Below, piece by piece: positions 45,201-57,825 of a stretch of 64,000 nucleotides of DNA. The stretch comes from Proales similis (taxonomy: Eukaryota; Rotifera; Eurotatoria; Ploima; Proalidae): NCBI GenBank assembly GCA_019059635.1, contig JAGVRJ010000003.1, positions 2,728,001-2,792,000 on the forward strand, written 5' to 3'. Under the pieces are notes generated by a model. The model did no database searches and was not told the origin of the DNA. It worked only from the letters and a program-made list of their open reading frames with translations. Numbering within the stretch: the stretch's first letter is position 1; every line of letters begins with the position of its first letter. A program made the translations under genes and the position numbers.

Positions 45201-48200
45201 AAATAATCATGATCGTCGAAGGCAACGCCGCCACCAGCAGTGGTGAAGCTCTCGCTCTAGTACTGTAGCTGATATGCATTATGATCGGGCGAAATAATGG
45301 GTCCGTCGAGCATTTTATTGTTGAGGTATCGGGCCGCAGCCAACGAAAGTGCGTGATCTCTGCGATTATGTAACGGCTTCATTTGCATTGGCCTCTCTCA
45401 GCTTCGAGATTCGATATGCCAAGGCTTCGATGCTGCCTGCTCCTGATGCCGGTTACTGCTCATGTTAGCTATTACTGATGCCGGCTCCTGTGCATGTCGA
45501 TCAAGGCATTCGCTATTTGCCATAATATGGAATAATCTCTTTTCTCTCTCCCTCGCTGCAACATACATAAAGGTCCAAAATTATGAATATTGATCGCAAT
45601 CTGACGCATTTGTCCAGGCCGTCGCTTCTTTTCCTAGTTTTTCTTCTTCACATTTGTGATTACAACAACATGCCACAGCCAGAGCTGTGAGCATATATAT
45701 TCAATTAACAATCAATTCTTGAGAGCAAAACAAGCACGCTCTGTTCTTTGTCATTCGCTCAACTCATAAACTCGCGTTCTCAGACACAAGCGACACAGGT
45801 CCATGACAAGTGAATCTAAATCAGTCGCAATTCAAGTCCCCCAAACGCCTCTCTCTCTTTGAGGCTAACTTAAGCAAACAAGACTAATGCGAAGCAACAA
45901 GTTTACACTAATAATAGCAATTGTTGTCTGGGCTGAGTTTAAATAGACTTTGATGAGGAAAGAAAGGCTTTGTGCGCATGGCAAAAAAAACGGAAAAGAA
46001 GGTGGCCGATAGAGGCAGTCGAATTTCAATCGGAAAGAGCTTCGCCTGCTTTGGGCTTCTGGATGTTTGTTTGCTGAGAGGCGCTCGAATCGAAATTAAT
46101 GGCCCAAGTTTTTCTATTTCTTGCGCTATTCTCTTAATTGTCTTGTACTTTCTCTGCTTTTGCATCCACTCTGCGCACACAACCGTCTCTTGCCTGAAAT
46201 GCACTTCAACTGCGCGATCTCTTCTGCACAATTTTTCTCTTTCTCTCTCTCTCTGTTTCACTCGGGCTCTCATTCTCCATGAATTGCTGATTTCATGGCT
46301 GACTTCAAACACTTAAGAATAGAAGCAACTACGCCTTCTCTTCTAATCGCTCTCCTCAGCCGGATCGAATTTGTGTGCGCTCTAGTTGCTCGATCGCCAG
46401 ATTATGAATCTCTCTTAAATCATAAGAGGCTCTAACACACATTTAAAACTCTTCCTATTTATATGTAATTTTTCCTCGTCGATTTCTTCATCTCTAATTT
46501 CTCTTGTCAATCCTACAACTACTGCTGCTGCTGCTGCTCATCTGACGGAGTTATTGCCTGACGCGCCATTATGGACTTGATCTAATAATTGACGACATCC
46601 GACTCTTCATCTCCGCTCGGCGCATCTCGTGATGCCAGCGCCGCCGCCGCAGCTCTCTGTTTGGACAGTAAAATATGAATGCGAAATATAATAGCTCATG
46701 CTATCTGTCTGTCGTTCGTCAGCTCGCTTTTTCCCTCCTTTCTTTCTTTCAGACTGATGTCGCATGCGAATTGACGCCTCAACTCTTTGGCCCCCTCTCG
46801 TCTCTTGGGCTAAAAATAAAATGAAATTTCACTCACTTGCTCGCATTGGTCGCCAGCTATCAGATCGAGCATTGGCGGCGGCAGATTGTTGACCTCGTCG
46901 CTCTCGTCTCCGTCTGCGGTTGTCGGTGTGATCCCTGTCACCGCCATCACAGCCATTCGGCCTGTTCGATTTGAAGAGTCATTCAGTTCGGTAGACTGTT
47001 GTGTTTCGATTGATTAGGAACTCTTGAGGCAGAACTGTAATTAATTTTAGGGCATTACTCGTCGATAGGCTGCAGATGCGCCGCTTTCAATCAGCCAGTC
47101 CTTCATCTTGAGCTCTTCGCTATTGCTCAGCACCTTCTATGTGTTGGTATGTTTGAGAACAAGTTTGGTAGACAATGACTCGCGCCTCCTACCTTTACTC
47201 GCATCTGTTCCAAGTCAGCGTCAGACGAGAGGTGAAGGTATTTGTTGGTGGTGTCTTTTGATCGACCCGACTGATTAGAGGCCAGTTTGCGGTGTGAAGA
47301 TCGCAGCCATTTTTTAAAGCTCGTTCGTCGTTTGGCTGCAGCCGAGAGCGCTTTTGTCGGATCGTCATCTCGTTCGAGCTCTTCATTCAAGCGCGCAGGC
47401 GTAAAAGAAGAGTTGAAAATTGGAAACGAGTGCGGTCGGAAATTACCTTCGGCACGGGGCCGCACTTTGAGCAGCGAGACAGGCACTTGAACATCAAGTT
47501 TGCCAGAGGGCTGGCCGGGCACGTCTTGCAGAAGGCGAACCACGCACAGCTCGTGGTTCAGCTTTTGCAAGAGGCGAACGTGCTGGCCCTTGCAGAGGTG
47601 CACATTGTCGCTTGTAGTGTAATCGCTCAATATTGTGGTGACCTCATTCGAGACCTAGTCGGTGTTGGGTTAAAAGGTAAATTCGAGTCGTCATTCAAAT
47701 GTTCAAGTTCAAGAGCGTTCAAGAAGATAGAAGAGGAAACGGCAGACACAAACCCATTTGCGAGCGAGCTTCTTCCACAGTTCCATCAGTTCTCATTTAA
47801 TTGAGGCCGCATTGTCTCGTTTTCTCAATTCCCTGTTCTCTCGCTTCAACTTTCAAATCTAGCCGAGTTGACAATTAGCCATCATCTGAAGCATCTCAAA
47901 TGAATATCTATCTTATCGGGACAGATAAGCCATCCGAGCGGAAGCATCAGCTATCTGCGCTTGATAAGACGCTTGTTTTGCTCTCATGCCAGTGATACAA
48001 CACCGAATAGGCAAATGAAAAACGAAAAGTCAACAAGGTGGGTAATGATGAAAATGCTGACGAATCGATTGATGGCCCCCATTGAATTCAATTTAATACC
48101 GATGCCCTAATGCCTTTCTCTGTTTTCCTTGGCCGATTTCAAATTCGAAATGATTAAAACGAGCCTGGCGAGCGATCCGCTCGGGAGAAGGCGCAATAAT

Positions 48201-51200
48201 AATTCATAATCGCGGCGGCGGGTTATCGATTCCAGCCAGAACGCCGGAAGTAAACATGTCGAACGAAAGACAAGTACTGCGCGAGGCAAATAGAAAAAAA
48301 GTAAAAAAAAAAAAAAGAATTAAAAAGACCGGATGCCATTAAGCTGCTGTAGCAACATTCACTGATATCAAGCTGATCGCACGCGGTGCCTCGATACCAG
48401 ACCTCCGCCACAAATTGGAGCGAATTTTTCGTGGATGAAAAGCAGCTCGGCCGTGTCATTTTAAGGCACGAGAAAGCAAAAATGGAAACACTTTTGCTTC
48501 AGTGCAAAAATTCCTAGTCGCGCATGACGCTCGTATTTTGTTTCTCTTGCGCACACAAAACGGCACGCAAAAGATGTCGCGAATGTGACATAATTTAAAC
48601 GGCGCTAAAGCCCGATCTAATTGTGGAGAATGGAAATCGAATACGGCTCGTTTGAATTGAATCGGAGAAAGGCAACGAAATGACGAATAATTCAATTTTG
48701 TTGTTTCTTTCTCTCAGGGAAAGGGCGGTAAATGAAAGGAGAAAATGAGTCAATTCTTGAACTGGTCTCTGCCGTTTCCTCGTGCATTATTGATTAAAGC
48801 GAATTAAGACCGCTTACCCGGGTGCCGCCGCTAGAATTAGACGCGGCACTGGAGAAGCTTTCGGCGAAGCTTAACGCGCCTGGATGCTCATTTTCAAGCT
48901 CGAATTCTTTTGAATTTCGATTCGATCGCTGGCCCGGCTCGTACATGGCTGCTTCCATGTACAAATACTTCTCCTGAATGAGCTCCCTGATGCGACGCAC
49001 CCACGCTTGCTTGACGTCTATGCTGCTGCACTTGAGAACCACCCGATGGTCGGTGAGCGGCGCTCGGCCAGTCCAGACGGCCAGCTTGCACGAGTCACCT
49101 TCAATGTGCTCGGTGACGTTGATCTCCGAGGTCATGAACTTGAACTTGTACAAATATTTCTGCTTGCCTCTGGCGTCCTTGGTCTCTTTGGAGAAGACAA
49201 GACTGGTTTCGAACAAGAACACTTGGCGCTCTTTGGCTTTTTTTATCAGCTGCTTCGAGTCCCAGACCTGAAATTTGTCCTGAAGAAGGACGTCGCCGAA
49301 CGCCCTCTTGGACAGGCCTTCTTGCTCGAGCCCTTCCAGGTAGCTGAGGTGAATGGCGTCGTTGGCTCGCTTCGGCACGCTGAGCATCACATCGAGCGCG
49401 TCCTTCGTCTCTGTTTTGTTGTTGTCCTCGCAGCAAGTGAGCAGGTCTTTCAGCAGCAGCTGGTATTTAGTGATGCGCTGAATCGGCTTGATCAAGTACG
49501 AGTCGAGCGAGTTTTTCAACGAGTCGTTGCGCTGCATTTTCTCAAAGTACGCCTCTTTCTGAGCGTCCTCGACCAGCAGCTTGATCGAGTCCTCCTTATT
49601 TGTGCAATAGTCGACATAGACCTGAAACTGGTCGGCGTAGATCACAAAGCAGTGCCCAATGTCCTCTGGCATGTCCTCGTAGTTCTCTAGCTCGGCGAGG
49701 AACGTGCCCTTGTGAAAATTGTAAATGCTCTCGATGTTGCCGAACACGATCGACTGCTTGTCGCGCAGGTAGTCGGGCACGGGCGGATCCTGGGCCATGA
49801 ACTTTTTAAAGTAGCTGTCCAAACAGTCGCTCAGATCCTGCACGTAGGACTTTTCTGTTTGAATTATTTCACTGATTATGTTCTGCCGCTTTTTGATGAG
49901 CTTTTGCTTCTGCTCATTCTGTTTGAGTATTTCCTTTTTATTGTCGTCGATTTCGACCGATTGCCGTCGCGCACTGATCGGCCTCTGAAGTGGCGTCTGA
50001 AGAGTATTCAGCAGCTGATCTTTGCAGCCGGCGCGATGGAAATTTTTGTGAAGTTTAGAGACGAGCGCAAAAAACTCGTTGTAACGAGTCTCTACTTTGT
50101 TCGCCCAGGCCGCAATGTTGCTGCCGTATCGAATGCTCGACTCGAGCAGCTTGGGCGACAGCTCAATCAGAAGGTTCACGTAGCCTTGCTGGTTTTTCAG
50201 CTTGTCGGTGAACTCGTTGAACTCTTTGAGCAGCGCCTGGTCTTGGCCGTCGCAGTTCTCGAACTTGTTCAAGTAGTTCTTCTCGGTCTCGTTCAGCCAG
50301 GTGAGCGCTTCTCTCGAGCTCTTCTCAAATATTACGAACTGGAAGCATTCGTCGAGCGCATTCTTTCGACTATTCCACGACTTGATGGTGCGCTCTTCCC
50401 TGTTCCGCACGTCGTCCATCAGTCGTCTGATGTGCGTCTCTATTTCGCTGAGCGAGCCGGCACTGAGCTTGGCGTCGCTCACGTTGCGCATCGAGTATTT
50501 TTGAAACGTCTCGCCGGTGCGACGCGCCCAGTTGCACGCTTTCAAGAACGACTGCTTCTTTTGATTGTGTATGTGTATCTGCATTTGCAAGTACTGCTCG
50601 GGATCGTACTCGGCCTTGGCCTTCTCGTACCAGTCCTCTTCACGCTCGTACTCTTGCTCCAGACTCTTGAGCACACTGGTCACTTGCTCCGTGTACTTGT
50701 AAAAGTTCATTTGCGCGATCACCAGCCGAGTTCGATTGTCCACATGGATCAGGAACATTTGCCATCGGGTGTTCAAATGATTCATGAGCTGCTCGAACTT
50801 GTCCAGCTGGGCGCTGGCCTGCTTGCTGTAGACTAACTGCTGCGCCTTGGTCTGAAGTGTGTTGACGTTCACCGAGACACGCTCCACTCCGCTCTTGAAC
50901 GTTTCAAATTCATGTTTGACTCGTTCGGCTTCGTCCAGGTTGCGCGCAAAGTTCAGCGAGCCGAACAGAGCCGACTCGACGCTCTGAATGTAGGCAAGGA
51001 GCTGGGAGCCCTCGTTCTCCAGCTGATTGAGCTGAAGCGTTTCGCCCAAACGCCGCTGCTGTCGAAGCGCGAGCTCGTTCAATTCGCGCTCGCGTTCGCT
51101 GAGATAGTCGACGAACGATTTCACTCTTTGCTTGGCCTCAACCACCTGTCTGGTCGGTGTCTGCTCGACAGAAGAAATTGACTCGCTGCTCGCCGTGCTT

Positions 51201-53687
51201 TCGCTGCCATCGTCCAGACTGTGCGCCAAATCGGAGCCTCTCTGCATGAGCTCAAACACGTAAACTTGCATTTGATTTGCGGTCTGTATTTGAGAATGTA
51301 GCCAGCTCTCGGCAGATTCGCTCGAGTGATCCAGCTCGCCCGTCTGCTCGAGATATTTGAGCTCTTCGCTCCACTGCTCTAAATTGAACGACGCTTCGAG
51401 CGCGTCTCGTTCAAACTGCTTCACTCTCAAGTTGGTCTCCAGTTTTTGCTTTATGCCGGCCAGCAGCTGATCGAGCTCTTCGTGTCGAGATCGAATCGAC
51501 TTGACCACGCCGTCCAGATGAGCGAGCGAAGAGCCGTTCGGATTTGACGAGGCAGAGCGAGATCCATCAGCGCTCTCGGTGCCAAGTTGAGACAGCAGCG
51601 ACTCGCCTTCGACCACAGTCTTCTGGACCGCTTCGCAAGTCACTTGTTTCTGCTCGTTCAGCATCTCCAAATGCTTTTCGATCAGTTCAACGCAGCCGGT
51701 GACTGCCTCGATGCTCATGCCGCTCGACTGCGTTATACTGTTTAGATTCAATGCGGTCCAGTGCACCTTCAGCTCATCGAACCAGTTCTCCAGCTCGATC
51801 ACGTGCGTGTGGAACAGCACGCTCAGGTCGAGCAGGCCCTTGCGCTTTTCCACTCGCTGCAAGAAGTCGGTCATGCGCTGCTCGAGCTGCTTGGTCATGT
51901 TGTAAATCTCCTGCGGCTCGCACTGACCTTCGGCCACAAGCTCGTCGGCCGAGGCGAGCAGCTTCTCTACGTTCGTGATCGTGTTGCGCAGCACTTTGAC
52001 GAAATTCTCGTGCGACAAATGCAGCATTTTGGCTCGCATCAAATTCTTGCCCACACTTTGATTGCGACGCAAGAACACCTCGCCGTGGTTCTCCAGCCAA
52101 CTGTAGACCTGTTTGACATTCTGCTCGAAGTTGAGCATTCGATAGCGTTTCTGCAGCCGCTGCTTCTTGTCGACCCAGAGCACCTCGAGCTGGCGATGAT
52201 TGGACAGTATCTCGTAGACAATGTCCAAAATGTGCGTGGCCGCCTGTTTGAATTCGAGCTGGCCCAAGTGCACACTCTGCGACTGCTGAATCGAGTCCAG
52301 AATGCATTTGCCGTCGTTGCACACCTCTGCGTAGATTTTGCTTATCTCCTCGGACAGCTCGTGATGCAGCTTTAGTGCGTTCTCGACGCCCTGGATGGAG
52401 TCGGCGTCCACTTCGGTGGAGCACTCGGCTTTCCAGTCGTTCACTTTGCTCAGGTACTGGTCGGCTTTTTGGTGAAACTTGCACGATGCGCCGAGTATCT
52501 TCTGACGGCTCTGAATGGCGACGTGAAACGCTTGCCACTCTTTGTCCAGCTTGTTGGCCTTCAACTGGATCAGATTGGACGCGTAGTGAGAGCTGGCCAG
52601 CAGCTTGGCGGCCACCGTGTTTATGTGCTGAATACTGGCGGCGCCGCTCAGACACCCCTTGTTGAACATTTCGTGCTGCTCGAGCAGCTCGCGTGCACTG
52701 GCATAGCTCTGTCCGATGTCGGTGAATGCGACCAGCATGTTTTTGTTATTAAAGCTGATCCACTCCATCATCTGGCTGCAGTCCTGTTCGAATATGCGAT
52801 ACTGAAGACACTGCTCGAGTTTGAGTTTTTTCTGGTGCCACAAACTCTGCAGCTTTTGCTTGGCAATGCGAGTCTGCTCCATGAGCTCGCGCACTCGAGG
52901 CGCTTCGTTGAACCTGTCGCCAACGCAGCTCGCGTGCTCGCCCAGCAGCGTGTGCAGCAAGTAGGAGCCCTCGGCGGCGATCGGCTCCACATTTAAATCG
53001 AACACTTGCTGCTTGGTGCTGTTGTGCATCGCAATCACCTTCTGACACGCCTCCTTGCTGTCTGGCTGATCGAACGAGCCAAGCTCACTCTGCAGCTGAT
53101 TCAAGTGCGCAATTGTGTCGCCCGCTTGCCACATGAAGCCCTCCAGTCGTATTCTAAACTCGATCCATTGGTCGTTGTTGTAGTAGAGCGTTCCGTTGAG
53201 ATCGCCGCTCAGCTCGGCTTGATCGACAAATTTGCTCAGCTGCTCTACGTTTATCATCGACTGCTCAAATTCGAACTTGGAGCTGGCAAAGGACGCCTTC
53301 TGCTTTTGCCAGAACGTGTCCGGCTTTATGATGTAGACGTGATGCACGCCGTAGTGAGTGCTCTCCTTCAGACACTGCAGTATGCGCAGAATTGGCTTGA
53401 GCGATTCGTGCTTGCGGCCTCTCATGTCCACAATGGCAGTGAAATGCTTTTTCCTTTTCAGTTCAATCTGAGTTAAAACGGCCACCAGATTGAACACACT
53501 ACTGGATCACTTACAGCGGAATCGAGGCCAAGTAGAACACAACTGACTGAAGCTCTTCCACGCTCAAGCGATCCTGGCCCGCATCGAACGGAAATTGAAG
53601 TAGAACGTTGCCGGCTTTGTCGTGACCGCCTGTCAGCACGGCGCATTTCTCCTTCAGCAGAGGCTTTAAATTCAGCGCCGACGCCAT
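42298..53687 (-). CDS. TRIO: Trio/Kalirin/UNC-73 double Rho-GEF
   Basis: A multidomain guanine nucleotide exchange factor for Rac/RhoG (GEF1) and RhoA (GEF2) that steers axons and cell migration. Exon 1 (53687-53515) opens the Sec14 domain with LKPLLKEKCAVLTGGHDKAG. Exon 2 (53453-48818, 4,636 nt) carries the rest of Sec14 (AIVDMRG, YIIKPDTFWQKQK), a spectrin-repeat array to about residue 1,150, DH1 (IQTEKSYVQDL, LIKPIQRITKYQLLLKDLL) and PH1. Exons around 47654-47193 and 47136-47059 encode the first SH3-like region and a KRRTSFKKWLRSS stretch; one near 46970-46840 has an LPPPM motif as in human TRIO. DH2 starts in 44064-43885, continues in 43827-43755, and 43698-42298 gives DH2-PH2 (LLIKPVQRIMKYQLML), a serine-rich linker and the second SH3 (ISVQKGEIVQII, AAEGWVPGFVLG). 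No Ig or kinase domain follows. Exons between 46840 and 44064 are not fully resolved. Introns near 44.4-46.8 and 47.7-48.8 kb are long. Confidence 0.9.
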
Positions 53688-55645
53688 GGCTGCTGCCTAC
53701 TGACCGGGCCGATCTAAAGCAATCAAAACTTGCGAGTTGGATCTTTTTTTTTCTTCAAACGTAATTATCGAGTCTATGATCAACTAGCATCATGATGGCC
53801 AGCAAACCGTCATGAATAGATAAGGGCGCCGCTATCAATGGAATATGCAAATCAGCGAGCGAGCAAGTACAGTACTGTAAATAATGAGACTATGCTCACA
53901 GCCGTATAGGGTTTGTTGATGGTGGCCACTGGCCGCTTCACTAGCCCTCTCCGAATTAAATTATAATAATCGATCAAGTTAGCGGAGCAAGGGACCATTT
54001 CGCTCAATCAAACGTTTATTTATTCGTCCAACTCTGCCAAGCCCGATGTCTGCCGCCAACATTCAGTTCCATGTCACGAATAGAGCCCAACATGATACCC
54101 GGTTTCGGCTGAATTTCCAACTTGGAAAATTCTTCAAAATAAATCTCATTTCCTTGACAGATTGCAAATAAAGCGTGCTGCTGTGGAGAGGAGAGGGGGG
54201 GGGCGATTAAGAGGAAGGGACTGGGAAACAAGATTTTCCTTTTTTAAAGATGTTGCTCTTGTTCTAGTCTAAATCGCGTGCCAAGAGGATTTGGTTAAGA
54301 GGAAACAAGTCCTTGTGCTCGGTGCTCGGCGCCAATTAGAGCCTATTGGTTTCGCAAGAGGGCAAACAGACGTTCGATATGTTCCTTGTCAAATCTAATT
54401 GAATTGCTTACATTCGGGACTCATCTAATGTAACGTTTATTATTTTTTCCGACGAATTACGACGGCAAGTCAGGTGGCATGCGCATGCGTAAACAAACGG
54501 CGGCGGATTTTCATGTTGAGCTTGTTATTTCAAGCGAAAGTGAATTTCAAGCGCAGTTGCACAAGAAATTTGAAACAGTAAAATTGGCCAGCAACAAGGG
54601 AGTGTTAAATGAGACGCTTGAAAAGAGATGCGTTTGTGTGTTTCATAACATGGAAACATCCGGTTTCAACGCGGCGCTTTTATTCATGGAATGACGAATT
54701 ATTTTACGATCTGCAGATTGGATGACACGTGTCTGAGCAAGGACTGCAACTGACAACTTGCCACCTTTTGATGATTAATTAAAACAGATTCATTTCACTT
54801 TAAAGAAAGAGGTGATCTCCGCTTTTATTTTGAAGAGGAGATCATGTTGGAAAAGCAAATCCTTGACACCTCGGAGCTGCTGTTCACTCATTCACTTCAA
54901 GTCAATTTATTATTTCCATCTTTCAGCTTCAGCAGATTCTCTATCTTAATTTTCCGTGATCTTAAGGGAATAAGCCTCATTTGAAGACAGATAAGTGGCG
55001 TCAGTCGTTTTAATTGGTTTCAATTCAGCCTTTATGCTGAGTTTTCATTTGAACGTGACAATGTGCCTATTCGCCGCAGTCGCCTATTCGTCGATTTTTT
55101 TTTAACACTTGCCAGACACAAAAGCATATTCGTTAATCGACTAGTGAAGAACAATTGTGTCGCCTTCATCTGCCAGCGGCTAAATAAGCCTTCAACTGGC
55201 GTGATTTTCTCTTCAATCGTTATTCCTAACGGCGACCAGACGCTAAATTCTAAGACCGTGAACCTGAACCAAGCGTACACATTCTCTTGGGCATAGCAAG
55301 CTTTTCCAAGACACGACAATTACGTGGGAATTAGAAAAGAGCTCCGAGACGAATAGACAATGCCTTGTTTGATCTTCCTGGAAAGCATGACTCAGGGCAG
55401 ATTGATAATATTTAAGGCGGCTGGTCGCAATCGAGGCAATCGAGATCGCATGAGCTGCATTTTAATTAAAAAAATTAAAACCAAATCAAGCAGGGCAAAT
55501 TCGAATTCGGCTGTGCGAATGGCTGGAACAGAAATGTTTCATGAGCTGTTGTTCTTTTTTTTTTAGAATTCTTCTCTCTAGAAGCTCATTTTCAGCCGGC
55601 AGCTGACCCAGATATTCGTCACATTGAGCTAAAGCCACGGTCAAT
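53688..55645. other. Intergenic region, Trio 5' side to opsin 5' side
   Basis: About 2 kb without a supported gene. Small open frames at 54479-54694 (plus) and 55063-55296 (plus) show no family features. A strong poly-T acceptor-like site ends at 55566, 79 bases before the opsin ATG. Confidence 0.4.
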
Positions 55646-56922
55646 ATGGAATGGTTGAAGCAGAACGAATTGGTCAAGACATTGATTGAGCCGAGTCATT
55701 GCTCGATTCTCAAGCTTATCGGCGGTTTACTCGCCGTTCTGTTTATGGCCAGTGTCATCTTCAATTCAGTCTCACTGTTGCTATTCTTGCGCTTTAAATC
55801 GCTGCGCTCTTCGCGAAACCACATGACCATTGCGATAGTGACTGTCAACTTCATTGGCACTTTTGCTCAGCTACCGTTTGTGATTGTGAGCGCATTGAAT
55901 TGCGAGTAAGCCGCTTTCTCTCTTCCCAGTCCAAATCGCATGCAATTAACGAAAAGAAATCTTCTCAAGATGGGGATTTGGCTTCGAGGAGTGCGCCGCC
56001 ATTGGGTTTTTAATGTATTTCATCGGCTGCACGAGCATCTACTTGATCGTTGGAATCTCAATTGAACGGTTGGCCTCATTTACTTTTCGCTCGACAACGT
56101 TCAATGTGAAATAAGCTTGAACGCATCTCCAGGGTTTACATCATCAGCTACCCGGTGATGACTCGGAAATTGGATCCGAAGGTGATCAAGTCATTTATCA
56201 TCACCAGTGTTTTACTCGGCCTATTTTGGCCTTCACTCCCCCTCCTCGGCTGGTCCCATTACTCGTACGAAGGCATAAACATAAGGTAAGTCCTAGAGAG
56301 CAGAATAAGGGCCAATCAATTTAAATCCCGACCGCTCAAAGCTGTAGCATCGAGTGGAACGAGCCGACACTGAACGTAATCAGTTACAACATGACTATTC
56401 TGTTGGCTGTGTTCCTTATGCCCCTCCTGGTTATTCTTATCATCAACCTGAGGCTGATTTTCTTGGTAATTTATCGCTCTAAAATTGACTGTTTAAACAA
56501 TATCCATTTCTCACTTCATTTACTCCATTTACTCATTGAAGCTCAAGAGATTGACAGGCTTGGCGGCCAACATGTTGGTGGGAAGTCAAATGAAGAAGCG
56601 ATTAACCAATGAACGAGAGCTGACTGTCAGAACCATAATCTTGGTCGGTAAGGGCAACAATAAACAAATCGCGATCGAGAAAATTCTCTCATCCGAATTA
56701 AAAAAAGGAACTTTTATTGCCTGCTGGACCCCATACGCTGCGGTCTGCATTTATAGCTTGTTTGTGAAACCGGTCGGTCCCTACGTGGCCTCGATTCCAG
56801 CGTTGTTTGCCAAGTCATCTTTGCTTTGGACTTCGGTCGTATTCATGACCAACAACAAAAACCTTAAAAAGGCTCTTAAAAACCCGAGCAGCTTTTCGAA
56901 CCGGCGTGATCCCCTCCTCTAG
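55646..56922 (+). CDS. Peropsin/RGR-like opsin (seven-helix receptor)
   Basis: Six exons: 55646-55905, 55970-56068, 56133-56285, 56342-56465, 56542-56647 and 56708-56922. The product, about 318 residues, is a rhodopsin-class GPCR with seven hydrophobic segments. The retinal-binding lysine is kept in helix 7 (IPALFAKSSLLW). The extracellular disulfide cysteines are present (FEECAAIGF and NISCSIEW). GWSHYSYEGINISCSIEW and FAKSS resemble the peropsin/RGR/neuropsin group, whose members are often photoisomerases. Odd points: the helix-7 NPxxY motif is replaced by TSVVF, and the helix-3 (D/E)RY triad is ERV. The C-tail is short and lacks a clear palmitoylation cysteine. A chromophore-binding role is likely from the lysine; G-protein signalling is doubtful. 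Confidence 0.83.
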
Positions 56923-57825
56923 TCGCTCTCAAGCTCCTCTTCTCAAGCTCCTATTCTCTATTTCTATGTCTAGGTTTTCATGTGCCAAATAAAAAATATT
57001 TCAACTTTAATTTGAACATGATTGGCGAGTTGGCAAACGGTTGACTGGTACAAGGCAGCGAAATGGCGAAAAATAATTTCCCCAAGCGAGCATGGAAAAC
57101 AGTGATTTCCGTTGGACAGACGTCATTAATGGCAACTCGCTATTTTGCCACTTAATTTTTTTACCTCTTTTCGAATTCTTTTTTTTTTATATTTTTCGTT
57201 TCGATACTGTAACACGTAGTCTGAATCTGGATCGTCGCGAGGAGAAAGGAAGTTTGACTGCAAATAGCCGACGACGAAATGGAAAATTCGAACCGCAAGC
57301 GACGATCAATTGATTAAAAATAATGTTCACATGGGAGCTCAGATGGCAAGCAAGTTCAACTCGCAGCCACTGATTGAGCGAAAAAAATTGAATGGCGAAA
57401 AACAAACGCTCATTAAATATGAGCCCGGAGCCATTGGGAAAAAGCTGTTTTGCCAAGTCCATGTCACCGGCTTGGTGTGTGTGGGTTTGTGCGAACGAGC
57501 GTTGGGACTAGCTCGGTGCGCACACATTGGCAACGATCGATACTCGTGGAAGTAAATGCGAAAAGTGATTCTGTCGTTAATAAAATTGCCTGAGAGGCCA
57601 GAAAGGCGAGAAAATATTTGCTTTAAGGAAACCTGTCGAATTAAAAATTTGCTTTCAATACGTAAATTGCGCAGCCATCTTGTTTCTAGATTTCAAATCG
57701 AACCAATTGTGAAATAGAGGGAAATCACGAAAGAGAGAGAGAGAGAGCGTCTGGAGAAAAGCGAAGCGAAAAATAAAAAAGAACTAGAGCGAGAGCAATA
57801 AATCGGAGTTGGAACTTGAAGGACT
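56923..57825. other. Intergenic region, opsin to WDR86
   Basis: Opsin 3' UTR with its poly(A) signal, then AT-rich sequence and a GA-rich leader before the WDR86 start. An open frame at 57310-57555 has no family features. Confidence 0.45.
56988..56993 (+). terminator. Poly(A) signal of opsin gene
   Basis: AATAAA lies 66 bases after the opsin stop codon. Confidence 0.7.

Noticed and set aside
45972-46316. 114-codon hydrophobic open frame inside a Trio intron
   Set aside because: Hydrophobicity comes from CT-rich intron sequence. No family features, and the frame overlaps an equally long opposite frame.
54479-54694. 71-codon plus-strand open frame in the Trio-opsin gap
   Set aside because: No recognisable motif, no splice context and no poly(A) signal near it. 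Length is within chance.
57310-57555. 81-codon open frame between opsin and WDR86
   Set aside because: No homology recognised, and it overlaps minus-strand frames of equal quality.
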